From the NCBI GenBank assembly GCA_905250075.1, contig CAJNOP010000014.1, forward strand, positions 2,020,991 to 2,084,990: a stretch of DNA of 64,000 nt, given 5' to 3'. Of the stretch, positions 41,601 through 52,508 are shown in pieces (positions within the stretch are counted from its first letter, which is position 1; each line of letters starts with the position of its first letter). Position numbers and translations under genes: made by a program. Under the pieces are notes generated by a model that was not told where the DNA came from, did no database searches, and saw only the letters and a list, made by a program, of their open reading frames with translations. The stretch is from Rotaria sp. Silwood1. Taxonomy: Eukaryota; Rotifera; Eurotatoria; Philodinida; Philodinidae.

Positions 41601-44218
41601 CAAAAAAAAACAAAAAAAAAAATTTTAATGTTGTGTGTGATCTTTCGTTGTATGTTCGTTTATTCTGTTGTTAATTACAGAATTGAATGGGTGTTGAAGA
41701 AACGAATGTGATTTTTTAGAAAGAAAACAAAATATGAAAGATTAATATTTACAATTCTGTTGCTGGCCACCGGTTTTATTTGTCGTGTGTATCTTTCTTT
41801 TTCTTCTTGATCAGTATTCCCAGATGTACAGAGTTTCCATTGAATGTTGTTTTATTCTGTATTCATTTTGGTTTTTTTTCTGTTCTTGTTCTTCTTCTTT
41901 CTATTTATTTATTTGAATTATTAATGGTAAAAGGTAAAAGTTTATATGAATGGGTTGAAATGATTAATCAATAAATAGAAAGAAAAATAAAGATTTATAA
42001 TTATTTTAAAAGTAAAAGTAATTCAAAATGACAACTAGTTAATTATCTATGATGAATATTGATCTAGATGTCTAAAGAATAGCATACATACATATAATTA
42101 TTAGATCACAACAACACATAAGTTATCTTTTTATTTTAAAAAGGCTAGACAAAAGTATGTCTAGAATTTACTTTTATAATGATGATATAGATGTTTCTCA
42201 TTAATAGACATGGTTCATGTTTCAATTTGATAAACATATTTGAGCTAACAACGGTCTGTCATTATAAAGTGTTTTACACTCATTAAATGCTTAAAAATAA
42301 AATTTTTGTGAATAATTGAATGCGATCAATGAAAATTAATTTTTTTTCTATTTTGCCCTCAATTAAATAATAGTTTCAGTTAAAACTTTATCAACAAAAA
42401 AAAAAAGAACAAATTAAAATTATTTTATTTTAGTATGTAATGATGGACTAATCAAGTAAAACTTCATTCATTTGAAAGAATTTTTTTTTAATTTGAAACA
42501 GTACTTATGAAAGCCAACAACAACAAGTCATAATGATCCATCAATGTGCATACAATAGAGTTGACTAAAGACATGTGTAAATTAAATCGGATGAAAAGAA
42601 GTTTCAAGCATTTTTTTTTTCTTACTTTTCATTTGAGACAACTCATCAAAAGAAATTAGCTCCTAAAAGATTATGTTGTATTATTTATTTGACAAAACCG
42701 TTGAATATTTTTTTCAGAAAACATCAATCTTATATAAATAATTGTTTTTTAGCTATTTATAAATCGAATAAGTAAAACAAATATCACTTATCTTATCATA
42801 AATACAAAATTTGTATACAATAGCATTGATAAAAACATTTTCTAAGTGTTTTTTTTAGCAAAAGATTATTTGAACATTCATCATTAGTTAAAGGTTAGTC
42901 ATACTCAGCAACCCGATTTTCTTAAGAATTCTACTCAAACTAGACTATAATTATTGTTGATTATATATTTTTGAATAGTATTTGTAATTATTAGGTATTC
43001 CAATCATATATTGCATGCTCGTATGAATCTTGTTTTATTTCGTTTTATGATTTTTCATTTGTTATTATTGTGTGTTCTTTTTTATCACAAAGAAATTTAA
43101 AGAGATAATCATATTACCTTTGTTTTTTAAACGTCATACAAAGATGTTTTTATAGTATGTGATATTTTACCGAAATTTTCATAGAAACATATATAGGCAA
43201 ACTTTTTTCTTAATGGAAATTCTACAAGACTGTTGATTCTAATATATATTTGTTTGATGACACTTGATCCCTAATTATATGTAATCTTCTCTCTTTTGTG
43301 TCTTTATTTAGATATGACATATTATGATGGTGCATTTTCTACTATAGATTTGATTTAATAATATAAGGTACCATAAACATATAATTCAAATGAATGTTTT
43401 TTCTCATTCATATATACGTATATAACTTGATAGAGTTTGATGAGTTGATCACGAATATACAGCTCTCATGTCGATTCGATCACTATATCCTTGAGAAAAA
43501 ACTGGAATAACTGAAAATATAGCATTAGCAATTGTAGACGCGCCATTTTTTTCTACAGAAGTTGTCAAATTTCAATTACGTTATTTTTTTAAAAATTTTA
43601 TGAAAATATTGTATTCTGATACAGCGTCGCAAACTGAGTAGACAAATGTTATTTGATTAGATTTAGAGATAATAAGATTACAGAAACCTTATCTAATATA
43701 AATCCTAGCACGTTATTGTTGGTATTTTTGTAAATCTATCTAGGTTTTTATAACAAGAGATAGAAGCAAGTGTCTTATTTCATTAGAGTAGTCAGATCGT
43801 GAACTACGAAAGTACTTATTTAGTTTTTTGTAGATTCTGTTTTATTGGTGACAATAACTGAGTTTTTTCTCCTTTTGATGACGAAGTCAGATAAAAGAAT
43901 GAAACAGTGCACTCGTATGAAAACCGTTTTCTATTGTCATGATTCAGTTAAGAGCAGATTGGACAGTATATTCGGAATCAGCATCGAAAATCACATCGAA
44001 TTATATATGTTTTGAATAAGGAGGCGTATTGTTAAATTACGGACGAAATATTCTAAAGACTTATAGCTTAATTTTATCCGACCGAAAATCAGCATTGAAC
44101 GTTGCTTATTTCTCACAACTATATTCTGTGTTTTAATATAATTCAATTTGTCAACCCTGGAGTTCATCTCAGGTACCAGACAACCTTTTTTTATCGTCGT
44201 TTTATTAGAAGTCTTTAT

Positions 44219-44609
44219 GGTTGGATAGCGCTACGGGTGCTGATTACGAATAAAGCATTCTAATAATAAGAAAGATCGGAAGTACTCTTTGAAAGACTCA
44301 AAAAAAAAAACAGTTTTTGATCCAAACATACATTAAAATCCGATTTAGATTCGTGGAAAATAGGTCTACTGGATGCAGAATTTCTTTTGCTATCAAAATC
44401 TATAAGAACGTTTTAGAGTCCGATAGCGAAAACTACTCCGCATCCAATGAACCTATGTTCCATGAACCTAAATCGGATTTTAATGCATGTTTAGGTCAAA
44501 GACTGTTGTTTAAGGCTTGCATTGAGTGTTTCAGATCTTTCTTATTATGTGAATGTGTTTTAAAAAATTTAATATTTGTAATCACCACACTTTAGCGTTA
44601 TCGAAGCGT
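44219..44609. repeat. 391-bp palindrome with a short loop
   Basis: The left half (about 44219-44402) is nearly the reverse complement of the right half (about 44425-44609). CATTAAAATCCGATTTAG pairs with CTAAATCGGATTTTAATG, TGGATGC pairs with GCATCCA, and ATAATAAGAAAGATC pairs with GATCTTTCTTATTAT. The loop is about 25 bp. The open frame at 44317-44595 is a by-product of the palindrome. Confidence 0.88.
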
Positions 44610-45512
44610 AAAGATTTCTAAATAAAATGATGATAAAAATTTTTTTGATACCTGAAAAGGACCCAGAATTGAACAATGGAATTGTGATAAAATACAAAAT
44701 ATGGTCGTGAGAAACAAGCAAGTTTTAATGTTGATTTTCAGGCTAATAAAATTAGATTCAGATTCTTTGGGACGTACTTTGACACGCCTGCTTTGTTATA
44801 CATTTTGTCTCAATGTATATGAAGGATTTGATTAATGCATGTTTCACTTATGTGAGTATGTTGAAAATTAAAGATGTTTAAAAGTTCATGAAATGATCTA
44901 GTTTTTATTCTCTGAGGATAACATTTATTTATTAAATTTTACGCATCGAAACGATATTCAAATTCAAAGATTTGACTTCATAGAAATATTCATTGTTTAT
45001 CAAGTAACTCTTATGTCATACGTCTATGAATCGTAAACAACTTTCTTCTGCTTAAGGAAATAGCAACTAAATCATTTGAAGATTTCAAATAAACTAATTT
45101 CATGAAATCTCTATCCATGTAAAGATCTTAAGTCGACAAATTCGAAAATTTATTTATATTATGAATATTCAATAAATTGGACTGTTATACTGACCGATAT
45201 ATTAATAGTTAGATAAGTGATAAATATAGTATAGATAAGAGAATCATTATATGATGTTTTTTTATTGTTTAATATTGCTGAGAGAACTAACATTGTTTCA
45301 ATCAACAGATAATTTTATGCTCAAAGATATTTCTTCATTAATTAGCTTTTTCTTTTTTTTCTTTTTGTTGAAGAATAATTTGTTTTCAAATTTCTTAAAC
45401 AAGATATTTTGCTATAGATTTATGTTTTCCACATAATTTTTCATGTAATAGAAACTGATATGAGTCAGTTATTAATGGAAAATGAGTGATAATCAATTAG
45501 CTAAAATATGTT

Positions 45513-45518
45513 TTTATT
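45513..45518 (-). terminator. poly(A) signal of the GNAT gene
   Basis: AATAAA on the minus strand, 55 bases past the stop of the acetyltransferase gene. It shows the gene carries a eukaryotic 3' end. Confidence 0.5.
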
Positions 45519-45572
45519 TTAATAATTAAATCAACTTCTAAGCTATTGCCAGTAAAACAATTAAGAAAGATA

Positions 45573-46130
45573 CTATGATGCATCTGCTTGACGTTTCATG
45601 ATAAATTCATCATCTTCCCATTTTCCGACCGGATATTTAAATTCACCGACTTTATTGAAACCATAGTATGTATAAAACTTTTGTGCTTTCAAATTATTAG
45701 AGCACACGGTAAGCCAAATAGGTCGTTTCGGGTAATGTTCATTCAACCAGGATAATACAACATTCATTAATTGTTGACCAAAACCATGATTTTGCTGATC
45801 ACGTTGGACATATAACTGATTGAGTTGTCCATCTTGATCGGAACAAACATCAGGATGAGGAATATTATTGCAAAGACCAGCAATAGCATAAGCGACAATT
45901 TGACCATTTGTTTTATCTTGTATTACCCAAACAGCTCGTTTTGAATCAGTTATTGTCTTAGCAAAAAATTCTGAACTAGCTGATGAACGAAAATAAGTAT
46001 CAAGATCACTTTCAGGATAAGGAATAGATAAATCCTCTATAAATGTTTCTCGGAAAGTTTTTTGAGCAAGTTGAGATAGTGTATTAATGTCAGAAATAGC
46101 AGCACGACGAAGAAAATATTGATCATCCAT
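45573..46130 (-). CDS. GNAT N-acetyltransferase, PaiA-like, possibly horizontally acquired
   Basis: One uninterrupted frame of 185 residues. GNAT enzymes move acetyl from acetyl-CoA to an amine. The order fits: an N-terminal LRRAAISDINTLSQLAQKTF helix, the strand VWVIQD, then motif A (LNQLYVQRDQQNHGFGQQLM, with the pyrophosphate-binding Q-N-H-G-F-G), and a C-terminal RPIWLTVCSNNLKAQKFYTY..GF that is typical of the fold. The TFRETF start and WLxVxxxNxxAxxFYxxxGF pattern resemble Bacillus PaiA polyamine acetyltransferases; the substrate is not provable from sequence. The lack of introns, in a window where most coding sequence is interrupted, and the bacterial look suggest horizontal gain. AT-rich codon use matches its neighbours, so any transfer is old. 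Confidence 0.9.
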   Translation of the reverse strand: MDDQYFLRRAAISDINTLSQLAQKTFRETFIEDLSIPYPESDLDTYFRSSASSEFFAKTITDSKRAVWVIQDKTNGQIVAYAIAGLCNNIPHPDVCSDQDGQLNQLYVQRDQQNHGFGQQLMNVVLSWLNEHYPKRPIWLTVCSNNLKAQKFYTYYGFNKVGEFKYPVGKWEDDEFIMKRQADAS

Positions 46131-48307
46131 TTATTATGACTATCTTGAAGGTCTAAAAAAGAACAAAAGAACTTGTAATCAGCTTATAAATATGCCATCA
46201 TTCGCTGATTTCAATACTGTAATCATCATAATTTCAATGTATTAGAAAGAGAAAAACTCTCTCTTAAATATATACTTAAATAATGGGAGACTTCTATGAT
46301 AACGAAAGAATAATAATTTCAATTTTTAGCACACTTTGTTAAATTGATAAACGAACTTTTCTCGAATAGTGAAACAAATATCAATATGGAATAAAATTGT
46401 TTCTATGTAAGATGCACGCAAATCGAAAGATAACTAAGCTTTTTTGTTCGTTTACTACACATTATTCGACAGAGCTTGAGCTGCTCATTAGAACAAACCA
46501 AAGTTTCACTTTGCGTGAATAGAGTTTTTCGGTCGGAAAACATTCAAAGACTGGAAAGAAATCCTTTTTGAAGAAAAGAAAACATCATTTTCATTTTTGG
46601 TTTTCTTGTTGTTGCTTCAACAGCTAAGTTTTTAAAATTCAGTGTTAAAAAGTGAATACAGATATTTGATGAAATTGAATATTAATCGAATATTCTGCTG
46701 ATGATGACTACTCACTCAAAGTAGTGTTTTGGGACGTACCGAGATCAAGAGGCTCGGTCTCGATCAAAATTATTATTTTTGTAGTTTTTCGAGCGCAACT
46801 AACCGAGAGCAAAATCGAGACCAAGACCGAAAATAGCTGAAATTCTGTCTACAATTTTCGATTTTGTCCATCAAAGTAAGCTTTAAGGGTTCCCCCCATT
46901 TATCCTTCAAAACATCAAAGTTCGTCAGAAAAAGAAAATCTTAAGTTAAATGCATAGTCGAATGCTTTGAAGTGCGCACGTGAAGAATTAATATGATTTT
47001 GTGGAATCGTTTCTCTAAAAAGAAAAGAAACAACCATTTTTCGTCAAAAAAAAACTCAGTTTTTGAGAGCAAGAGTTGTTCATAGAAGTTAGAATGTATG
47101 TTATACAGATCAGATGATTGTTAATAAATGGATCATTATGAGAAATGTCTTGTACTATTTTAATTCTTCACAAATGTTTTGTCCAAGTTAGTATAGGTAT
47201 TATGGGAAAACTCATTTGACAAATATTGCCAAAAATATCAAATAGTCTATACCACGAAGATCATTTCTAATAGTTAAAACGCTATATGCCTATGTGTAAC
47301 GATGAAGGTTAGGATTGCCTAATATTTTGTCCTTACGATGCACTTTACTCTCACTCTAAGTTTTGTCCTGATCCTCTGGTATTATATTTTACACCGTTAT
47401 ATTGTGATATTTGCTTAGTTTTGATACCTGTGTATGTAAAGTGTAGAAACATTTGTATGCAGGTACGATTTATGATATGAAGAAGCGAAATAAAGTGTAA
47501 TTCCATCTTCACTAACCCTTCTTCTATCTAAAAACCGTCGCACTATGTTTATATCAGTTAAGATTGTATTACTCTGCAGAAAATGTGTTCAAAACTTGTT
47601 TCATGTTTTCTGCAAGCGCGAATTCAACGACGTATTTCTAACAGCATTCTTTTACATTATGAAATAGTGTCAAATATGGTTTTTTGTTTGGAAGGTGACG
47701 TTTAGAGCTGGTAATTCTCGTGACCTTTTTTTCGAGAAAAATTTTTGATAAAGAAAAGACGTTCTTCTTCTATCAAAACATGATAATATAGACAAAACAA
47801 ACTAGTTCTCGATAAATTTAACTTAGCCTGATTACAACATGAAGATTATTGACAATGTCAAATAGACTAGTGAACTACAGCAAATGTCGATTGCAATTTT
47901 AGTAAAGTAAGCAGTGAGAGCATATTTTTAGGGAGTCGACTGTGATGAGAACACATGAGTATGCCGCTCGAGGAAAACACCCTTTCAACTAGAGCAGAGG
48001 TAGTCGGTGCACAAAATACTCTTGTAGTAAGCTGGTGCAAGTATGAATAAGAAGATGATTTATTGAAGTCACCATCTTGCTCAGTCTACGATGACAATTG
48101 ATTATAGGATTGTTTTGCCATAGAAAAGTTTGTTCATTCAACTTTCAGTTGAATAAGAAATTCTTTCTGTTCTGTCATCGCTTACTCGTCATACATTTCA
48201 TAATATTGAATTTTCTTTCTTCATCGACATCGTGTTCTTATATTTTCAAACTAACAATAGCGCAGTCAAATAAGCTGTAGAACAATTGACTAAATGAACG
48301 GTTATAG
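46131..48307. other. intergenic, repeat copy and small hairpin only
   Basis: No coding exon is seen. The CGAGACC-type repeat is at 46722-46850. A short perfect-looking hairpin (TGCAGAAAATG pairing with CATGTTTTCTGCA) lies at about 47575-47614. The region probably includes the GNAT promoter at its left edge, but I see no clear TATA box. Confidence 0.5.
46722..46850. repeat. interspersed CGAGACC-type repeat, copy 2
   Basis: GGTCTCGATCAAAATTATTA, TTTTTGTAGTTTTTCGAGCG and AACTAACCGAGAGC align with GGTCTCGGTGAAAATTATTA, TTGTTGCAGTTCTTCGAACG and GACTGACCGAGACC of copy 1, in the same order and orientation. The flanks differ, so the copies were dispersed separately. Confidence 0.65.
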
Positions 48308-49387
48308 TCATTGTCTCAAGCATTGCCATTGGTTAAAATGTAACAATGGCATATTCACTGCAATGAATAGTTGATGGCGAACTTCTGCCTCACTAATTCT
48401 TCCGTCTGTGTTTACAGAAGAATACAGTGAAAAATGAACGCATGGTCGAAGCTGTCCATCTCTGATCTCAAGATTAAAAGAGAAAGACAATTCAAAAAAA
48501 AAATAGCCACGAGACTTATCAGTCCCAAGTGTCTTCTGTAAAATAAAAAACATAGAATAGACTTTTTCAATTGTGATGGTTGAATGTCGTTGGAGATCCG
48601 AGAAGACTCTATAAAAAAGGGTGCTATGTATAGACCAAAATTGTTATAACTACAACAAATGAAACTTTCACGAAAAAAGAGATGACGACGAAATATTTGG
48701 AAACACATCAATTAACTCTGGTTGCTATGCTAAACACGATAATGATACTCTTATCACATAAACGCTTACTTTTGGCAACGACAATTGAACAATAAGGGCC
48801 GAAGTCTAATTCTTTGGTCTGAAATTCAATAAACATGGTCTTCCTCTACAAAAATAAAAGAAACAAAAAGCGATACACACCTTTGTAGCTGTAAGTTGGA
48901 TGTATTCAGTGAGATAAAATGTTTGCCCTTTTCATGACTATGATAAGCTACATACACCAAGTCGTCATCGCATAATACGCACACAGCTCTTGGTGTCCAA
49001 AGTAAACGAAGAAAGGGCGCAAAACAATAATGAATTATGTAGGCTTCTATAATTTTTTCTCTCAATGAAATTTTAACAGCGTAATTGGGCATGACTAAAT
49101 TCTAATGAATTATTTTAGAATACGATTAATAAAATGAAAAAATTGCATATTGATGTCAAATATTCTATACTCCAACATGGACATCATCAAAAAGTATGCA
49201 CTTTGTCTATATACAAGCACAAAAAAGAGTGATCTTACCATATAGGTGAAGTTTAGCAGCCAATATTCGAATAATTTCAGTAGCAGCTAATCTAGAATGT
49301 ATTCCAAGACTCCTTCTCCGTGCTCCAAATCTCATTTCACCATCCTCGAATGGAACGGCGACAATAGATTTTTTTTTATAGTCCAAA
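48308..49387 (-). CDS. unrecognised multi-exon gene, frame broken in its 3' part
   Basis: Reading leftward, three exons join cleanly. Exon 49387-49252 encodes KSIVAVPFEDGEMRFGARRR and LAATEIIRILAAKLHLY. Exon 49092-48887 (acceptor GAATTTAG) encodes MPNYAVKISLREKIIEAYII and TPRAVCVLCDDDLVYVAYH. A short exon near 48848-48770 encodes MFIEFQTKELDFGPYCSIVV. Further left, good-looking peptide continues (KLIDVFPNISSSSLF, NNFGLYIAPFFIESSRI, then LRPCVHFSLYSS to a TGA at 48308). These pieces need a one-base shift in a T run near 48678 and an implausibly short intron near 48540-48570. I see no start codon. It may be a decaying gene, or one with sequencing errors. I do not recognise the family. Confidence 0.45.
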
Positions 49388-52082
49388 CTGTTGATGCGAA
49401 AATTTCTCTATGATGTTATGATTCTGTTTCAGTCAATTTTATTTCATTGTATCACTAAAAGATACATTCTGAAAGTTTTCCTAAAAAATATTCTTGCATT
49501 GAATAGTATCTAGATCTTTCAACGACCAGTAGTGCATGAGCTACGAATAATGATTTTGGTTACTAAGATGAAAATATCGCATCATTTTTTCGGCATTATT
49601 TTAGATATTAACATACAAAAAACGAGTGCTGCTATTGAGATACTCTGTCCATAGTACGAGACATTTTTTAGTTATATTACTTTCGAATAAGTTCATAGTC
49701 TTGTCATGAACATAATTTCTACAAGAAACTCTCACGAAATAGTTGCTATATACGTTCTTCTACTTCTCCTTAGCTATGAACTGAGCTATAGTGAAACTGA
49801 TTATGCTACTCTATAGAGCTCTTCAAATTGCAATTCTAACACAGAAAAAGGACTCGGAAGCGCATTCGTAGACCATTTGACACTGAAACTATTCTACTGG
49901 TTTCATATTCAATATGGTAAAAAACTAGTATTTTGCAATTTGTGAAAGGATGGTACCCGATATTGAGTGTGGCTATGAGCCTTCTATTAAGCCATATTCA
50001 AAGCCCATTTATGAGATTTTTATTCGATTTGAAATTTTATATTATACAAAAGAAAATATGAATGAATAGATTTTTTCATGTGGATTAGTTTTAATTACGA
50101 TCCGGTTTGCAGTAAAATATGAGATTTAGCTCTTTATATTACTGCCAGTGTTTGTTTCTTTTTATCAAATTCTTAAATTGATAGAAGAATTTCTATATGA
50201 AACATTTTCAATTTAGTGCTTAGATCAAGAAGTAATGTCATCTTTATGTTGTTATGATACTTCTAGAAACATTTATTTATCTATATGAATATTTGATTCA
50301 TTATTGAAATTGAATTCTTTGTTGTAAGTTCAACATCCAATATAATAATTGCCAGATAAGAGTTTTCCTTGAAGAATAAATTACGAATGGATTCAATTCA
50401 AATATTGCCATCATTTAATTACATTTTTTTCGGATACACCTTTAGATGGATAGGTTTCAAGACAATCGTGTGTCGATTATTCCAAGGCTAATTCAATCTT
50501 AATGAACATCAAAAATAATTTTATATAGAGTGAAATATAATAGTATCAAAATAGAATAAGTATAATGAAATTTTCAATCATATTAAATTCTTATCAATCT
50601 CTGTTAGATATAATCAAATGATGACGGACAACATTATACAGATGGTTATACAGCTGAGGTTTCATGGAAGATATTAACTAAATCAACAGATATTTAGTTA
50701 CGATCATCAAGAACGCAACTGAATTCAGACGATAACCAGAACCCATTCATCAAAAACATGTTTTCAGTAAATAAGAACATATGATATATTTTGCTTTCTA
50801 TTTTTATTGAAGTATTTCTGTTTTGATGTAAAAGCAAGAGCAAGGAAAAATCTTTTCTAGCTATTTCTCATTGATTCATTCGAAAACTGAAGAAAACTCA
50901 AAAGTAAATTCAACTGGTAGTAACAGCAAATGTTTGACAACGCTGACTATCATTGACAGCACAATCAATTCTGTATTGGCCACGACAGCAATTATTATTA
51001 GTATGTATTTACTCATTCGTGTAACAACAACAACAACGTTAACTAACATAACACGTAAAAATCATCTAATACTCAAAAAAATTTTTATTTAGTATACAAA
51101 ATATCATTTTACACATATAATTTATATATAACTCTCTGTTATACTATAGACAGATTAGTTATCAATTCTTTTTCGATATGAAGATGAGTATAAATATAAA
51201 GCCATTTTCCCAGAGTCCTGTCTTGTAGATATTAAAAAGAATCTTCTTTGCTATGGAAAATATTAGCTCTCTTTTCTTGTGTTGGTGTTCAATTCTAGAA
51301 TTTCTATTGTAATAAGTTGCGAATATGATATCTTTTTGATAGTGTTTTCTACGTATTTACGCATTCCAGATATTGTAGAACAATATGCATAGAGTTATAT
51401 TATCTTTTCTGCATAATGAGCGATAATTAGTTCTCAGCATGAGTTCCAATATAGGATATATATATACATATGAATACTAAAAATATTAACTTAAAAGGAG
51501 AGTAGAGAAATGCAAACATGTATCAATTATATTGGTTTCTAATAATAATTGTGCTGTGTATTGTTTACATTAGATTCTAACTACTCTATTCAACATAAGT
51601 CGTATCTCTATTATAACAGTCATCGTTAATGTATAGAAATGTATCTTTTAAAAAATATTGTATTACAAAAGAAACAGATTTTCTAATATTATCATATTTT
51701 TCGGCAAGAAAAATATCTGATGTATCATCCAATAGTAAAATATAATTCATACAATGGTGTGATATTTATATTTATCGATAATAGTTTGATAAAAAGAGAA
51801 AAAAATACTAATATTGTTTTTTATTTATATTATTCGACAATGTTATAGATCTATAAAAAGAAATCACAGACGATGAATGAAATCTGCTTTCACAAACAAT
51901 AATATTTAAAAAAAACCTAATAGTCAACAGACAAAAATGATGGATATTTATCCATCTGTTGCCTATTGAATCATTATATGAGCACATATAAATATGCATG
52001 AAGAATATGAAATAAAATAATACGATCTCATTTTATAAACAAAATATTTATTGGAACAAATTTCAAGCAAGAAATAACTACC
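49388..52082. other. intergenic, no supported gene
   Basis: No exon I can defend. The frame at 50871-51092, after an acceptor-like TTTTCTAG, encodes a Ser/Thr-rich peptide with one hydrophobic stretch (LATTAIIISMYLLI) and could be a terminal exon, but nothing upstream joins to it. The missing 5' end of the minus-strand gene at 48308-49387 should lie in the left part of this interval but was not found. Confidence 0.45.
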
Positions 52083-52508
52083 ATGAAAATTTTAGTATTC
52101 ATATTCATCGTATTTATAATAACACCATTGGATGCAGGTTGTTGTAAAAAGCGCATAAGTCCATGTCCAAATGGCGAAACTCCACTTGAAGGTTATTTTT
52201 GTGGTCGTGGCCCTACGCGACAAGATTGTCCATCAACTCATGAATGTATTATTGCACCCGATGATTCTTATGCTGTTTGTTGTCCTCTTTCTCAAACAGT
52301 TACACCAACAACTACGTAATCAATTAAAAGAAAAGCAGCTTCATATCCAACATCATCGAATGTCATAGATACTTGTATTGTTCAATGTAATTATGACAGT
52401 GATTATGAAGAAAATCTCAAATGTTTTGGTAGCTGCTCTCGTGAATGTGTTCAACCTATTTTATTAAAATATATCAATATCATTTTATGTTATTCTATAT
52501 CTTATTGA
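52083..52508 (+). pseudogene. small secreted cysteine-rich protein, interrupted by an in-frame stop
   Basis: An ATG at 52083 opens a signal peptide (MKILVFIFIVFIITPLDAG). A cysteine-rich domain follows (CCKKR, CPNG, YFCGRG, DCPSTHEC, YAVCCP), resembling the short WR1/lustrin-like modules of secreted invertebrate proteins, then a Thr/Pro linker (TVTPTTT). TAA at 52317-52319 ends this 78-residue product. The same frame then stays open for 62 codons and encodes a second cysteine cluster (DTCIVQCNYDSDYEENLKCF, CSRECVQP) before TGA at 52506. The single stop between two plausible domains suggests a mutation, polymorphism or readthrough. Splicing 52316-52368 (GT-AG, 53 bp) would remove the stop but shift the frame and end after a few residues. 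Confidence 0.6.

Larger units (their letters stand above)
41570..45572. other. gene-free intergenic region with one foldback
   Basis: No exon is supported across these 4 kb. The open frame at 41780-41974 lies in the calsyntenin 3' flank and is phenylalanine-rich without a domain. The only structured sequence I see is the palindrome at 44219-44609. Confidence 0.55.

Noticed and set aside
44317-44595. 92-codon frame with a plausible look
   Set aside because: It spans the palindrome at 44219-44609; its apparent repeat structure is the inversion itself.
50871-51092. Ser/Thr-rich frame with one hydrophobic stretch, possibly a GPCR or membrane-protein terminal exon
   Set aside because: There is an acceptor-like site but no upstream exon, and one hydrophobic stretch is not evidence of a family.
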